The notes under the pieces were generated by a model that was given only the letters and a program-made list of their open reading frames with translations, ran no database searches and was not told where the DNA came from. A DNA stretch of 64,000 bases from Iodobacter sp025352645 (GTDB lineage: Bacteria > Pseudomonadota > Gammaproteobacteria > Burkholderiales > Chitinibacteraceae), in the NCBI RefSeq assembly GCF_033446605.1, contig NZ_JAWQUO010000006.1:62001-126000 (forward strand), written 5' to 3'. Shown here in pieces: positions 8,756-17,044 of the stretch (position 1 is the stretch's first letter; every line of letters begins with the position of its first letter). The position numbers and the translations under genes are program-made.

Positions 8756-9372
8756 TAGATGTTATCCATAAACGCATCAATAGCTAGCTGTAATCGTAAA
8801 ATAGATTCTTCTGGCATCAAGGTGAGTAAGTGGCAAGTAAAATCTCTAATTTCTAAAGTAAAGTGTACTTCCACCAATAAAGCGTAATTCCAAGTCAGGT
8901 GTTTAGTATTGATCAGCTGATCCACTTCAACATTTTCAGCCATAATGGTGGGCGCAGAAAAAACTAAAGATGCGCCTAATAAGTCAGCCACACCATTTAA
9001 ACAAGCGCCAATCAATACATTGCCCACATCTAACAACAATTCACGCTCGGCCGTACGATCAATCACACCATCGTAGCCCATCAAATCAGCTAAATTTCTA
9101 CAGCCATGCTGATCGTACACCACCATGGCCTCACCAGACAAAGAGCCATTAAATGACTGACGGATTGCCGTGGCGGCACTTTTGCTGCCTATCATATGTA
9201 GCATATTGTGGCTGATTGAATCGGCTTGAATAATATTGATTCGCGGCACTGATAATTTAACAAAGGTATCTAAAATTTGGGCAAGTTGCGCACCTGCACG
9301 CCCCATCGCAATATTGGTAATTTCTTGCAGCGCATCGGCTTGGTCTTCGGTCAAAAACAATTCTTCGTTCAT
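8755..9372 (-). CDS. CheC-like phosphatase/chemotaxis protein
   Basis: A 205-residue protein with two CheC-type active-site repeats. The first is DALQEITN followed by a Pro 23 residues later, which fits D/SxxxExxNx22P. The second, ELLLDVGNVLIGACLN...SAP, keeps the Asn and the Pro spacing but has Asp where Glu is usual. CheC proteins dephosphorylate CheY-type receivers. Here the only nearby receiver is the next gene upstream, overlapping by four bases (ATGA at 9369-9372). Inferred role: resetting the phosphorylation of that receiver. No other che gene is present, so this is not a main chemotaxis operon. Confidence 0.85.
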   Translation of the reverse strand: MNEELFLTEDQADALQEITNIAMGRAGAQLAQILDTFVKLSVPRINIIQADSISHNMLHMIGSKSAATAIRQSFNGSLSGEAMVVYDQHGCRNLADLMGYDGVIDRTAERELLLDVGNVLIGACLNGVADLLGASLVFSAPTIMAENVEVDQLINTKHLTWNYALLVEVHFTLEIRDFTCHLLTLMPEESILRLQLAIDAFMDNI

Positions 9373-9737
9373 AAAGCGATTCCATATTCGCGCAAAATAA
9401 TCTCAATATCAGAAGCTTTCACTGGTTTTTGAACAAAGGCCGCAGCCCCCAATTGTCGAACACGTTCACGAGCCTTGACCTGAATATCGGCGGAAACCAC
9501 CACCACATAGCTATTCAGCCCCTCTTTTTGCATTGCCTCTAGTACCGCATAGCCATCAAGTAGCGGCATGGTTAAATCTAAAAACATCACATCTGCTTTG
9601 CCTGCTCGATACGCTGTTAGTGCTTCAATACCATTGCATGCTTGTGTAATTTCAACATCCCAATTTTTAGGCAAGGCTTTTATTAGCATTTTTCTGGCCA
9701 TAGCAGAATCATCAACAACCAAAATAGGGATAGGCAT
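9369..9737 (-). CDS. Single-domain response regulator (CheY-like)
   Basis: A 122-residue receiver domain with no output domain. Seen: acidic pair in ILVVDDSAMARKML, phospho-acceptor Asp in DVMFLDLTMPLLDGY, Ser in VVVSAD, and Lys in FVQKPVK. All canonical residues are intact. It is the first gene of a three-gene operon with a CheC-like phosphatase and a PAS-GGDEF cyclase. It probably works through protein contacts, perhaps with either partner. The kinase that phosphorylates it is not in the window's immediate neighbourhood. Confidence 0.93.
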   Translation of the reverse strand: MPIPILVVDDSAMARKMLIKALPKNWDVEITQACNGIEALTAYRAGKADVMFLDLTMPLLDGYAVLEAMQKEGLNSYVVVVSADIQVKARERVRQLGAAAFVQKPVKASDIEIILREYGIAL

Positions 9738-9850
9738 CTTTTTAAAAGTTCCTTTTAATCAGAAACAACAACTGCAAAAACGCAATATAAAATTATTTTT
9801 ATTTTTTTATACGTGGATTGGCGCTGAGAAAAACGAAGCCCTGCAACGCG

Positions 9851-10510
9851 TTAAAATAAATACTGGAAAATCCTAAAAAAGCCAAGAAAAATTAAACTTC
9901 CACCAAAAAAATAGCGCAAATAGGGGCGCCGTAATAAGGTGCGCAGTGGCTCTATAAAGGCCGACATCAGCAATAAATTAGGTAGCGTACCAAGGCCAAA
10001 CGACAACATAATTAAACCACCATGCCAAGGGCTTGCGCTGGCTAAGGCATTTAGCGACGCCGTATAGACCAAGCCACAGGGTAGCCACCCCCATAATGCC
10101 CCCACGATTAAAGTATCTGACCAGCGTTTAACCGGCAAAAACAGCCGCATATACGGCTGTATTTTACCCCATAAAGGCCGACCTGCTTTCTCTAAATACA
10201 GGATCAATATTGACCATCCTGCCATATACGCGCCGAGCAAAATCAGTAATAAATTTGCAGCAACAAACAAGACACCTTTAACGCCTTGCAAGGAAAGCAA
10301 GCTAGACAAGGAGCCTAGCCCGCCCACCAACATGCCAATCAGGCAATAGCCCAAAATACGCCCTAGATTAAACCCTAGGTGGTAATGCCAACGTCGCCCT
10401 GCAGGTAGTTGTAAGCTAAATGCCGTAACTACCCCACCGCACATCCCAACACAATGCCCGCCCCCTAAAAGACCCGCTAAAAACAATGCAAAAAGGTCAA
10501 ACTCAAGCAT
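9851..10510 (-). CDS. SafE/TauE-like membrane protein (COG2836 type)
   Basis: A 219-residue integral membrane protein with about six hydrophobic helices. The N-terminus FLAGLLGGGHCVGMCGGVV carries the HCxGMCGG motif of the COG2836 group, often annotated sulfite exporter TauE/SafE or UreH-like. Members often sit beside cbb3 oxidase assembly genes and are suspected to handle metal (copper) or haem delivery. Here it follows hemN by four bases and so shares the FNR-box promoter. Transport substrate unknown. Confidence 0.85.
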   Translation of the reverse strand: MLEFDLFALFLAGLLGGGHCVGMCGGVVTAFSLQLPAGRRWHYHLGFNLGRILGYCLIGMLVGGLGSLSSLLSLQGVKGVLFVAANLLLILLGAYMAGWSILILYLEKAGRPLWGKIQPYMRLFLPVKRWSDTLIVGALWGWLPCGLVYTASLNALASASPWHGGLIMLSFGLGTLPNLLLMSAFIEPLRTLLRRPYLRYFFGGSLIFLGFFRIFQYLF

Positions 10511-10514
10511 TTAT

Positions 10515-11921
10515 TTATATCAACTTTGAATATCGCCCCGCAGGTGCCGCATGGCGTAAATAACGATCAAAAATCATCGCAATAGAGCGAACTAGAAAAC
10601 GCCCCCGAGGAGAAACCACAATGGAATCATCCAACACGGCAATTAAACCATCCTCTTGATACGGTAAAAGCAGCATTAATTCTTCTGCAAAATAACTTTT
10701 AAAATCAATAAAATAGGACAGCTCCAACGGTTGGAAACTCAATTCAAACTGGCACATTAATGATTGAATCACCGCAGCGCGGAGCAAATCATCGTGCGTT
10801 ACGCTTAATCCACGTTCAACAGGTAAGCGATTTTGATCTAATGCAGCGTAATAAGTCGTTAAGTCCTTAACATTTTGCGAATAACAACGCCCTACTTTGC
10901 CAATTGCTGATACCCCAAAAGCCATCAAATCGCAATCTGCATGGGTGGAATACCCCTGAAAATTACGATGCAACGCGCCACGACGCTGCGCAATCGCTAG
11001 TGCATCATTAGGTAAAGCAAAGTGATCCATGCCGATATAAACATAACCTGCGGCGAGCAGCTGCTTAACACTACTTTGTAAGATATCTAGTTTACCCTCT
11101 GCGGTGGGTAGCTGCCCAGCATCAATGCGCCGCTGGGGTTTAAATCGCTCTGGCAAGTGGGCGTAGCTATATAGCGCGATGCGATCTGGCAGGAGAGTGA
11201 GCACCCTTTCTATTGTCTGATACATCGTCATTTGGCTTTGATGCGGCAAACCATAAATCAAATCAATGCTGACTGATTTAAAACCATTAGCACGGGCGGC
11301 ATCAATCACCGCGCGTGTTTCTTCCTCCGATTGCACTCGATTAACTGCTTGCTGCACCGCCAAATTAAAATCTTGAATCCCTACACTCATCCGATTAAAA
11401 CCAATTTTACCCAATAAAGCCACGGTGGTTGCATTCACTTTACGTGGGTCTATTTCTATGGAGAATTCACCATCGGCTTTTAAATCAAAATGACTGCGAA
11501 TCCCCTCCATTAAACGGGTCAGTTGCACATCACTCAGAAATGTGGGCGTCCCCCCCCCAAAATGCAGCTGTGAGGCACGCCCACGATTCGTTAATAATGC
11601 CGCCTGCATTTGCACTTCTTTCAGTAGATAATCTAGGTATTGATCCGCCTTACCTTGATCCTTGGTAATGACTTTATTACAGGCGCAGTAGTAGCAAATC
11701 GTATTGCAAAAAGGCAGATGAAAATACAGAGATAAAGGTTTAATCACAGTACCTGGTTGTTGCTGACGAACACTCTCCTCATAGCGTTGAGCATCCATTG
11801 CAACAAATCGGTCCGCAGTGGGGTAGGATGTATACCTTGGCCCCTTGCCGCTATGCTGACTAATTAGATCTCGGTCAAAATCAAGTGACTGTAATACAGT
11901 AGCATTATCCTGAAATAACAT
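10515..11921 (-). CDS. hemN: Oxygen-independent coproporphyrinogen III oxidase HemN
   Basis: A radical-SAM enzyme that decarboxylates coproporphyrinogen III to protoporphyrinogen IX without oxygen. In the 468-residue product, YFHLPFCNTICYYCACN places the cluster ligands at Cys72, Cys76 and Cys79, with the HemN-specific Cys81. HFGGGTPTFLSD and SIEIDPR are the next radical-SAM motifs, and GKGPRYTSYPTADRF is the typical HemN N-terminus. A C-terminal HemN domain is present. It is transcribed away from fnr, with a perfect FNR box 56 bases upstream of its start, fitting low-oxygen control. safE follows in the same operon. Confidence 0.96.
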   Translation of the reverse strand: MLFQDNATVLQSLDFDRDLISQHSGKGPRYTSYPTADRFVAMDAQRYEESVRQQQPGTVIKPLSLYFHLPFCNTICYYCACNKVITKDQGKADQYLDYLLKEVQMQAALLTNRGRASQLHFGGGTPTFLSDVQLTRLMEGIRSHFDLKADGEFSIEIDPRKVNATTVALLGKIGFNRMSVGIQDFNLAVQQAVNRVQSEEETRAVIDAARANGFKSVSIDLIYGLPHQSQMTMYQTIERVLTLLPDRIALYSYAHLPERFKPQRRIDAGQLPTAEGKLDILQSSVKQLLAAGYVYIGMDHFALPNDALAIAQRRGALHRNFQGYSTHADCDLMAFGVSAIGKVGRCYSQNVKDLTTYYAALDQNRLPVERGLSVTHDDLLRAAVIQSLMCQFELSFQPLELSYFIDFKSYFAEELMLLLPYQEDGLIAVLDDSIVVSPRGRFLVRSIAMIFDRYLRHAAPAGRYSKLI

Positions 11922-11976
11922 GTTTCATCCTTATGAACGTATGCGTGCAGCTTGCCCATATTCATTTTCCATAACC

Positions 11977-11990
11977 TTGATCGATATCAA
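11977..11990. promoter_or_regulatory. Perfect FNR box between hemN and fnr
   Basis: TTGATCGATATCAA matches the FNR/ANR consensus TTGATnnnnATCAA in all ten fixed bases and is fully symmetric. It lies 56 bases from the hemN start and about 60 from the fnr start, so one site could serve both divergent genes: activation of hemN and autoregulation of fnr. Seen directly; the direction of control is inferred from family knowledge. Confidence 0.85.
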
Positions 11991-12049
11991 CACAGTCGCG
12001 ACAAAATCCGTGCAACTGGTGATAACGAGTACATAGATTGAATGATCCC

Positions 12050-12799
12050 ATGAACACGACACCCCACATTCCAGTTCGCGACCTAAGTCTTAAACATCTT
12101 CGCCAAAGCTGTGTGAACTGTAGCTTGCGGGAACTATGCCTACCCATTGGGCTGTCTGCTGATGAAATGCATGAACTGGACACCTTGATCACGCAATCCA
12201 AACCCATCAAACGGGGTGAAGCGCTGTACCGTGCGGGTGAGCCTTTTCGCTCTCTATTTGCGATTCGCTTGGGCTTTTTTAAAGCCAGCGTTATTTCAGA
12301 AGACGGCCGCGAACAAGTCACTGGGTTTCATATGACGGGCGAATTAATGGGTATGGATGCGGTGAGTGCAGACCAGCATACTTGCGATGCCATTGCCTTA
12401 GAAGATAGCGAAGTCTGTGAGCTGCCCTTTACCGACATGGAAGAACTCAGCCGCCGCATTCCCGCCTTACAACATCACTTCTACAAATTGATGAGCCGCG
12501 AAATCGTTCGCGATCATGGGGTTATGCTTTTACTTGGCAATATGAAGGCTGAAGAGCGTATTGCCGCGTTTTTACTTAATTTGTCGCAGCGTTTTGCAAT
12601 CCGTGGCTACTCGGCCAGCAGCTTTCATTTACGTATGACCCGTGAAGAAATCGGCAGTTATTTAGGCCTTAAACTTGAAACGGTGAGCCGCTCCTTATCT
12701 AAATTCCAAGAAAATGGTTTAATTAAGGTACAAAACCGTTTGATTGAAATCATTGATGCTCCCGCACTCAAACAATTAATTAACAACTGCCAACAATAA
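12050..12799 (+). CDS. fnr: FNR-type oxygen-sensing transcription regulator
   Basis: A CRP/FNR-family activator of 249 residues. The N-terminal cysteines Cys21, Cys24 and Cys30 (CVNCSLRELC) and a central Cys in HTCDA supply the four ligands of the oxygen-labile 4Fe-4S cluster. The helix-turn-helix reads MTREEIGSYLGLKLETVSRSLSKFQENGLI, with the E..SR recognition residues of FNR. ATG 12050 is taken as start; TTG 12038 would add four residues, and neither has a clear ribosome binding site. It is divergent from hemN over a perfect FNR box and likely controls that operon and the cbb3 locus at 24-29 kb. Confidence 0.94.
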   Translation: MNTTPHIPVRDLSLKHLRQSCVNCSLRELCLPIGLSADEMHELDTLITQSKPIKRGEALYRAGEPFRSLFAIRLGFFKASVISEDGREQVTGFHMTGELMGMDAVSADQHTCDAIALEDSEVCELPFTDMEELSRRIPALQHHFYKLMSREIVRDHGVMLLLGNMKAEERIAAFLLNLSQRFAIRGYSASSFHLRMTREEIGSYLGLKLETVSRSLSKFQENGLIKVQNRLIEIIDAPALKQLINNCQQ

Positions 12800-12805
12800 G
12801 CCACC

Positions 12806-13495
12806 ATGCCTATGACTCCATCTGGACCAGTCCTCTTTCTGGCCCCTGCGGCCATTTTGGAGTCTTTGCAATCTAGGCTAAATACCGTGCCAGTGCCGCA
12901 GCTTATGCTGCTCCCCATTGGCATGCAGTCACAAATCCCCACGCTACCCACTGACGGGCTGCTACTTACGGCAGGCCATGCGAGCGTTGAACACTATTTA
13001 TCCAGTGCTCATTGGGCCCATTCACAAAAATGGCAACATATTGACCTTGCCTTAGTTGGCGAGCCTCAATGCGCCGCTCAATTGGGCTGGATGCTAGCCG
13101 CCAGTGGCGAGCCTACAGCCCTCGCTTACGCAGCCCCCTTACTAGATGCCCTTGCTCCCGCAGGATCAGCAAATTGGCTGCACGCCGGAGGGCCTGGCGC
13201 GGCAAGCTTTTTAGCCCTTTTGCAAAACATCATGCTGCAGCCACTGATTGAAAGCTGGAAAGTCATTTTCCCCAATGGCAAGCCATCACCCAAGGCTGAT
13301 TTAAGCAAGCTGGCTGAATTACAAACTACGCAATGGCAAGCCCTCTATCCACTCTGCCAGCAATACTTAGCCCTCAGCCAAGGGCGAGTCCACCACGCTT
13401 TTCACCCTCAACTTAATCCGTTTCAGCTACCGACACATATCGAACCTGCCGCCGCATTAGCTCAGTTTTTGATACAGTTCTTTCAAAAATCTTAA
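12806..13495 (+). CDS. Uncharacterised protein downstream of fnr
   Basis: A 229-residue soluble protein, Ala/Leu/Pro-rich, with no signal peptide or membrane segment. I do not recognise its family. The stretch around residues 115-150 (PLLDALAP..NWLHAGGPGAASFLALLQNIMLQPLIESWKV) looks like the linker and first long helix of 3-hydroxyisobutyrate-dehydrogenase-type proteins (NAD_binding_11), but no GxGxxG nucleotide-binding loop is visible at the N-terminus. It starts 6 bases after the fnr stop without a strong ribosome binding site, suggesting coupling to fnr. Function unknown; a degenerate dehydrogenase is one possibility. Confidence 0.7.
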   Translation: MPMTPSGPVLFLAPAAILESLQSRLNTVPVPQLMLLPIGMQSQIPTLPTDGLLLTAGHASVEHYLSSAHWAHSQKWQHIDLALVGEPQCAAQLGWMLAASGEPTALAYAAPLLDALAPAGSANWLHAGGPGAASFLALLQNIMLQPLIESWKVIFPNGKPSPKADLSKLAELQTTQWQALYPLCQQYLALSQGRVHHAFHPQLNPFQLPTHIEPAAALAQFLIQFFQKS

Positions 13496-13572
13496 TAGCG
13501 CAAATACATTAACTGAGCAAGATAAGCCTGCTTTTCTATACTCACACTTCCTCTTATTACATCTTGCCACGC

Positions 13573-14262
13573 ATGTTGTCTGCCCTAATCAAAGCACGGC
13601 CTAAAGCGGCCATGTATCGCGTGCTGCTACGCCAATTGTATTTCTCTGGCGTTCAATCTCTTGGCGTAAGTTGCTTAGCGGGCGCGGCCATTGGCGCGGT
13701 GGTCGTTACCTTGGTACAAGGCAACTTTGGCCAAAGTGGTATTAAGGCGATGAATGTACTGATGATCAGCGCCATGCAAGAGGCAGGCCCCCTGATGGTG
13801 GGGCTCATTTTTACGGCGCGTAGCGCATCGGCCATGGCCACAGAATTATCCACCATGAAAGTACACGGCGAATTACGCACCCTAGAGCGGGTCGGCATCT
13901 CCGTTTGGGGGTATTTAATCCAGCCGCGCATTATTGCCGCAGGATTAAGCTGCGTGCTGTTATTTTGCTACTTTATGGCTGCAGCCCTGTTAAGTGGCGC
14001 GCTGATTACCCCTCAATCGGGGGTGCTTGCAGAAATCAGGCAAAGCTTAAGCCACCTTTCCCTCAGCACCGCCGTGACGGGGCTAGGAAAAAGCCTGTTA
14101 TTTGGCGTCATCACCAGCATGTCGGCCTGTTTACTTGGCCTAAGTGCCGCATCTGCAAGTACAGAGATTGCCAGGCTCTCTTCACGGGCAGTTTTACTCA
14201 GTATTCTTGCGATTCTAACGCTAGATGCCGCGCTAGCCCTACTATTAAGCTCACTCAAATGA
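13573..14262 (+). CDS. MlaE/YrbE-type ABC transporter permease
   Basis: A 229-residue inner-membrane permease of the MlaE family, which moves phospholipids between membranes with an MCE protein. The family signature is clear: AMQEAGPLMVGLIFTARSASAMATELSTMKVHGELRTLERVG, followed by PRIIAAGLSC and three hydrophobic segments. Start ATG 13573 is used; TTG 13564 is an alternative. The next gene overlaps it by four bases (ATGA) and is an ABC-ATPase-like protein, and an MCE-domain gene follows. Together they form an Mla-like set, but the partner ATPase looks degraded. Confidence 0.88.
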   Translation: MLSALIKARPKAAMYRVLLRQLYFSGVQSLGVSCLAGAAIGAVVVTLVQGNFGQSGIKAMNVLMISAMQEAGPLMVGLIFTARSASAMATELSTMKVHGELRTLERVGISVWGYLIQPRIIAAGLSCVLLFCYFMAAALLSGALITPQSGVLAEIRQSLSHLSLSTAVTGLGKSLLFGVITSMSACLLGLSAASASTEIARLSSRAVLLSILAILTLDAALALLLSSLK

Positions 14263-14813
14263 GCAACGCTCCCCAGCGCCTGCTACTCCTTTGCAAACAT
14301 AGCGGGGAGCGGAATTTAGCTTTAGATCAGGCCTGCTATTTACTGCGTAAATACTTAAAACGTCCATGGGGCTTGCTTGCTTTAAGTGGGGGGCTATTAA
14401 GCAACATCAATGTACTTGAAAACCTCTGGCTTATCCCGTCTTGGCAGAACAACCAAAGTAGCACCGAAATACTTACAAACTTGCAATCCATCCTCAGCCA
14501 ACTCAATATTAATGAGCAAAACGCAGCAAAGCTCTTGGCTGCAAGGCCCGCAAACTTAAGTAACACCGAAACCAGAGTCGCGCTGCTACTACGGGCTCTA
14601 CTGCTAAGCCCAGAGATATTGCTGATTGATCACGATTGGTTTTTAGGCTTAAAACAAGTAGATAGAGACCTTTATCAGCGCGCCCTACCCCTGCTGGCAC
14701 ACTGCGATTGGTGGGTATTCAGCGATGATATTGAAGCCCCCAGTAATGATGCGGCTTGGAGCACACAAGACGCTTTGATATTTTTGGCAGAACAAATACC
14801 TAGCAGCAGCTAA
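14259..14813 (+). CDS. Degenerate MlaF-like ABC protein lacking Walker A
   Basis: A 184-residue protein where an MlaF ATPase would be expected. Its middle reads LLALSGGLLSNINVLENLWL, which lines up with the Q-loop and TVxENV region of MlaF but has Ser in place of Gln. LSNTETRVALLLRALLLSPEILLIDHDWFLGL matches the signature helix, Walker B and D-loop, with LSNTE for LSGGE and His for the catalytic Glu. The region that should carry the P-loop GxxGxGKS is absent: only about 35 residues precede the Q-loop. It starts at ATG 14259, overlapping the mlaE-like stop. Likely no ATPase activity; perhaps a structural partner. Confidence 0.7.
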   Translation: MSNAPQRLLLLCKHSGERNLALDQACYLLRKYLKRPWGLLALSGGLLSNINVLENLWLIPSWQNNQSSTEILTNLQSILSQLNINEQNAAKLLAARPANLSNTETRVALLLRALLLSPEILLIDHDWFLGLKQVDRDLYQRALPLLAHCDWWVFSDDIEAPSNDAAWSTQDALIFLAEQIPSSS

Positions 14814-14822
14814 ATCCGTTTA

Positions 14823-15803
14823 ATGATGGATAAATCATACGCAATGAGCAACACCACAATAAGCACTTTTTTACAGCAAGATAAACGCTGGCAAGTCGGC
14901 TTATTTATAAGCGGTGGTCTACTGCTTGCTGGTCTGCTGCTGTATATATTGATTCGAACACTAGGCTGGTTTGAACCCAGCTATTCCCTTGTTTTTTACA
15001 CCCAAAGTGCTGAATCGCTGCTTGTTGGCATGCCAATCCGTCTGTCTGGACTTCCTATCGGCAATGTCACCGAAATCACGCTAGAAGAAGACGCACATGT
15101 GCAGGTAAAAATAAAAATAAAAACTGAATATCAACGCTGGATTAAACCAGACTCAAATGCCGCCCTGATGGCCGAAGGGCTGTTTGGTGATCATTTTATT
15201 CAAATAACGGCCAGCAAAAAAACCACCCCGCCCTTGAGCGACGGCGCAATGATTACTTTTATTCCCGCAAGCAACATGAGCGATTTTGTTCCTCAATTAA
15301 AAGAGCGGCTATTCCCTTTATTGGAAGAGATGCAAAGTCTGGCAACACATTTAAAATCGCCCGACGGGCAACTGAACCACACGCTAAGCGAAGCGCAGCA
15401 ACTGATGCATGAATTACGCAGCACGCGTCAGCAAATCGATAAGCTACTGATTGCCAGCACAGGGCTAGCAGAGAAAAAACTGCCCGCCAGCCTAGCCCAC
15501 CTCAACACCACGCTGATCGAATTTAAAAACCTTGCACAAAGTGCCGATACACAGCTCTTTGCTAGCACACAAAAACTGCAAACCACCCTAAGCAAATTTG
15601 AACAAACCGGCGAACATGCAAATGCCAGCCTGCAAGAGATGCGCTTATTACTCCAAGAAACCAGGCCAAGCTTACACAAGCTATTACAAGACTCCGACCT
15701 TCTGATTCGTAATGGCAATACCACCATTAGCAATATGCACGAGCACTGGCCATTTAGCGGCGAGAGCAAACCCGCCTCCATGCCTGAAACACTACCCCCA
15801 TAG
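14823..15803 (+). CDS. MlaD-like MCE-domain protein
   Basis: A 326-residue protein with one N-terminal membrane helix (about residues 26-48, VGLFISGGLLLAGLLLYILI) and one MCE domain (about 55-130: FYTQSAESLLVGMPIRLSGLPIGNVTEITL, ending in EGLFGDHFIQI). The C-terminal 180 residues are helical and Gln/Leu-rich, likely the coiled coil that forms a ring or tube. MCE proteins bind and pass lipids across the periplasm. ATG 14823 or ATG 14844 could be the start. It is the third gene of the mlaE-like, ABC-like, MCE set. No periplasmic MlaC or MlaB gene follows. Confidence 0.88.
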   Translation: MMDKSYAMSNTTISTFLQQDKRWQVGLFISGGLLLAGLLLYILIRTLGWFEPSYSLVFYTQSAESLLVGMPIRLSGLPIGNVTEITLEEDAHVQVKIKIKTEYQRWIKPDSNAALMAEGLFGDHFIQITASKKTTPPLSDGAMITFIPASNMSDFVPQLKERLFPLLEEMQSLATHLKSPDGQLNHTLSEAQQLMHELRSTRQQIDKLLIASTGLAEKKLPASLAHLNTTLIEFKNLAQSADTQLFASTQKLQTTLSKFEQTGEHANASLQEMRLLLQETRPSLHKLLQDSDLLIRNGNTTISNMHEHWPFSGESKPASMPETLPP

Positions 15804-15950
15804 TGCCAATTTTGAATAAACACAGCCGGTTTCCCCTCGCCTGCCAAGCAAAAAACAGCAAAATATCAGCCATATTCACAAGCGAACTGACAAAACGTCC
15901 GCCAGCCGCTACAATTTACGGCTTCGTAAAGTCCGCCTAAGCGCTTAAGC

Positions 15951-16901
15951 ATGCATGTTTTCAGAAGCGTTTCCGACGCGCATCTTCCCCCTACTGCAAT
16001 TACCATCGGTAATTTTGATGGTTTGCACGCGGGCCACGAAGCAATGTTGTCCGAATTAAAATCGGTTGCCCGTCAGCACGGGCTAAAAACCTGCGTGCTC
16101 ACTTTTGAGCCGCACCCGCGTGAGTTTTTTACGCCAGATGCGGCCCCCGCTCGCCTCACCAGCCTGCGCGAGAAGCTAGAGCTATTAAAAAGCCACCATA
16201 TTGACTATGTGATAGTGCAGCGTTTTAACCGTGCATTTTCATCCTTAAGTGCGCTGGATTTTAGAGATCAAATCCTCGCAAAAGGTTTAAATGCTCGGCA
16301 TGTGATTGTGGGCGACGATTTTTGTTTTGGCGCCAAACGCGCGGGTGATTTTGCCCTACTACAAGCCAGCCCAGATTTTAGCGCCTGTAGCTTGGCCACC
16401 GTTGCCGATCAAGGCACGCGTATTTCTTCTACCGCCGTGCGCAATGCGCTGGCAGCGGGAAATATGGATTTAGCCGCTGGCTATTTGGGCCGCCCCTATT
16501 CCATTGCGGGCCGCGTAGTGGATGGCGATAAAATTGGCCGCACCTTGGGCTTTCCAACCGCCAACATTCAAATCAAACACAATCGCCCGCCTTTGTTTGG
16601 CATTTTTGTGGTTGAAGTGCATGGGCTAGAAAAGCCCTATCAAGGCGTGGCAAGCCTAGGCTTTAGGCCAACCATTCATGGTGGCGATGCCTACCCAAAA
16701 TTAGAAGCGCATTTATTTGATTTTAAACGCGAGATTTATCGCCAACATCTACGTGTAGACTTCCTGCATAAATTGCGCGATGAAGAAAAATATATCGATT
16801 TGCCCACCCTAGTGAAACAAATCGAAAAAGACTGCCAAAATGCCCGCGACTGGTTTGCTGATCATCACGAGGCTGGGCTGAAAAATCTAAAAGTTCTGTA
16901 G
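15951..16901 (+). CDS. ribF: Bifunctional riboflavin kinase/FAD synthetase
   Basis: A 316-residue enzyme that makes FMN from riboflavin and then FAD. The N-terminal nucleotidyltransferase has AITIGNFDGLHAGHEAML and RISSTAVRNAL (about residue 165). The C-terminal kinase domain has VVDGDKIGRTLGFPTANI and YQGVASLGFRPTIHGG. Full family length. It is followed by ileS, lspA and ispH, a common arrangement in beta- and gammaproteobacteria. No FMN riboswitch is visible in the 147 bases upstream. Confidence 0.96.
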   Translation: MHVFRSVSDAHLPPTAITIGNFDGLHAGHEAMLSELKSVARQHGLKTCVLTFEPHPREFFTPDAAPARLTSLREKLELLKSHHIDYVIVQRFNRAFSSLSALDFRDQILAKGLNARHVIVGDDFCFGAKRAGDFALLQASPDFSACSLATVADQGTRISSTAVRNALAAGNMDLAAGYLGRPYSIAGRVVDGDKIGRTLGFPTANIQIKHNRPPLFGIFVVEVHGLEKPYQGVASLGFRPTIHGGDAYPKLEAHLFDFKREIYRQHLRVDFLHKLRDEEKYIDLPTLVKQIEKDCQNARDWFADHHEAGLKNLKVL

Positions 16902-17044
16902 ACACAGAGAAAAAATGAGACCACAGAGCAGACTGAGAACATCTTGAAACGGGAAGTTTCTCTCCTGACTGCTGTGAACTAAGTGATCCCCAAGCCTACA
17001 GACCTTTTTAAAAGCACTTAACTAAATACCATTGAGAGATAAAC

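Noticed and set aside
13905..14258. Upstream extension of the ABC-like gene into the mlaE-like gene, which might have held a Walker A
   Set aside because: The frame here overlaps the conserved permease and translates to a Cys/Arg-rich sequence with no P-loop. The real start is ATG 14259 with an ATGA overlap.
15804..15950. FMN riboswitch before ribF
   Set aside because: The short gap lacks the conserved RFN-element helices; ribF in proteobacteria is not usually so controlled.
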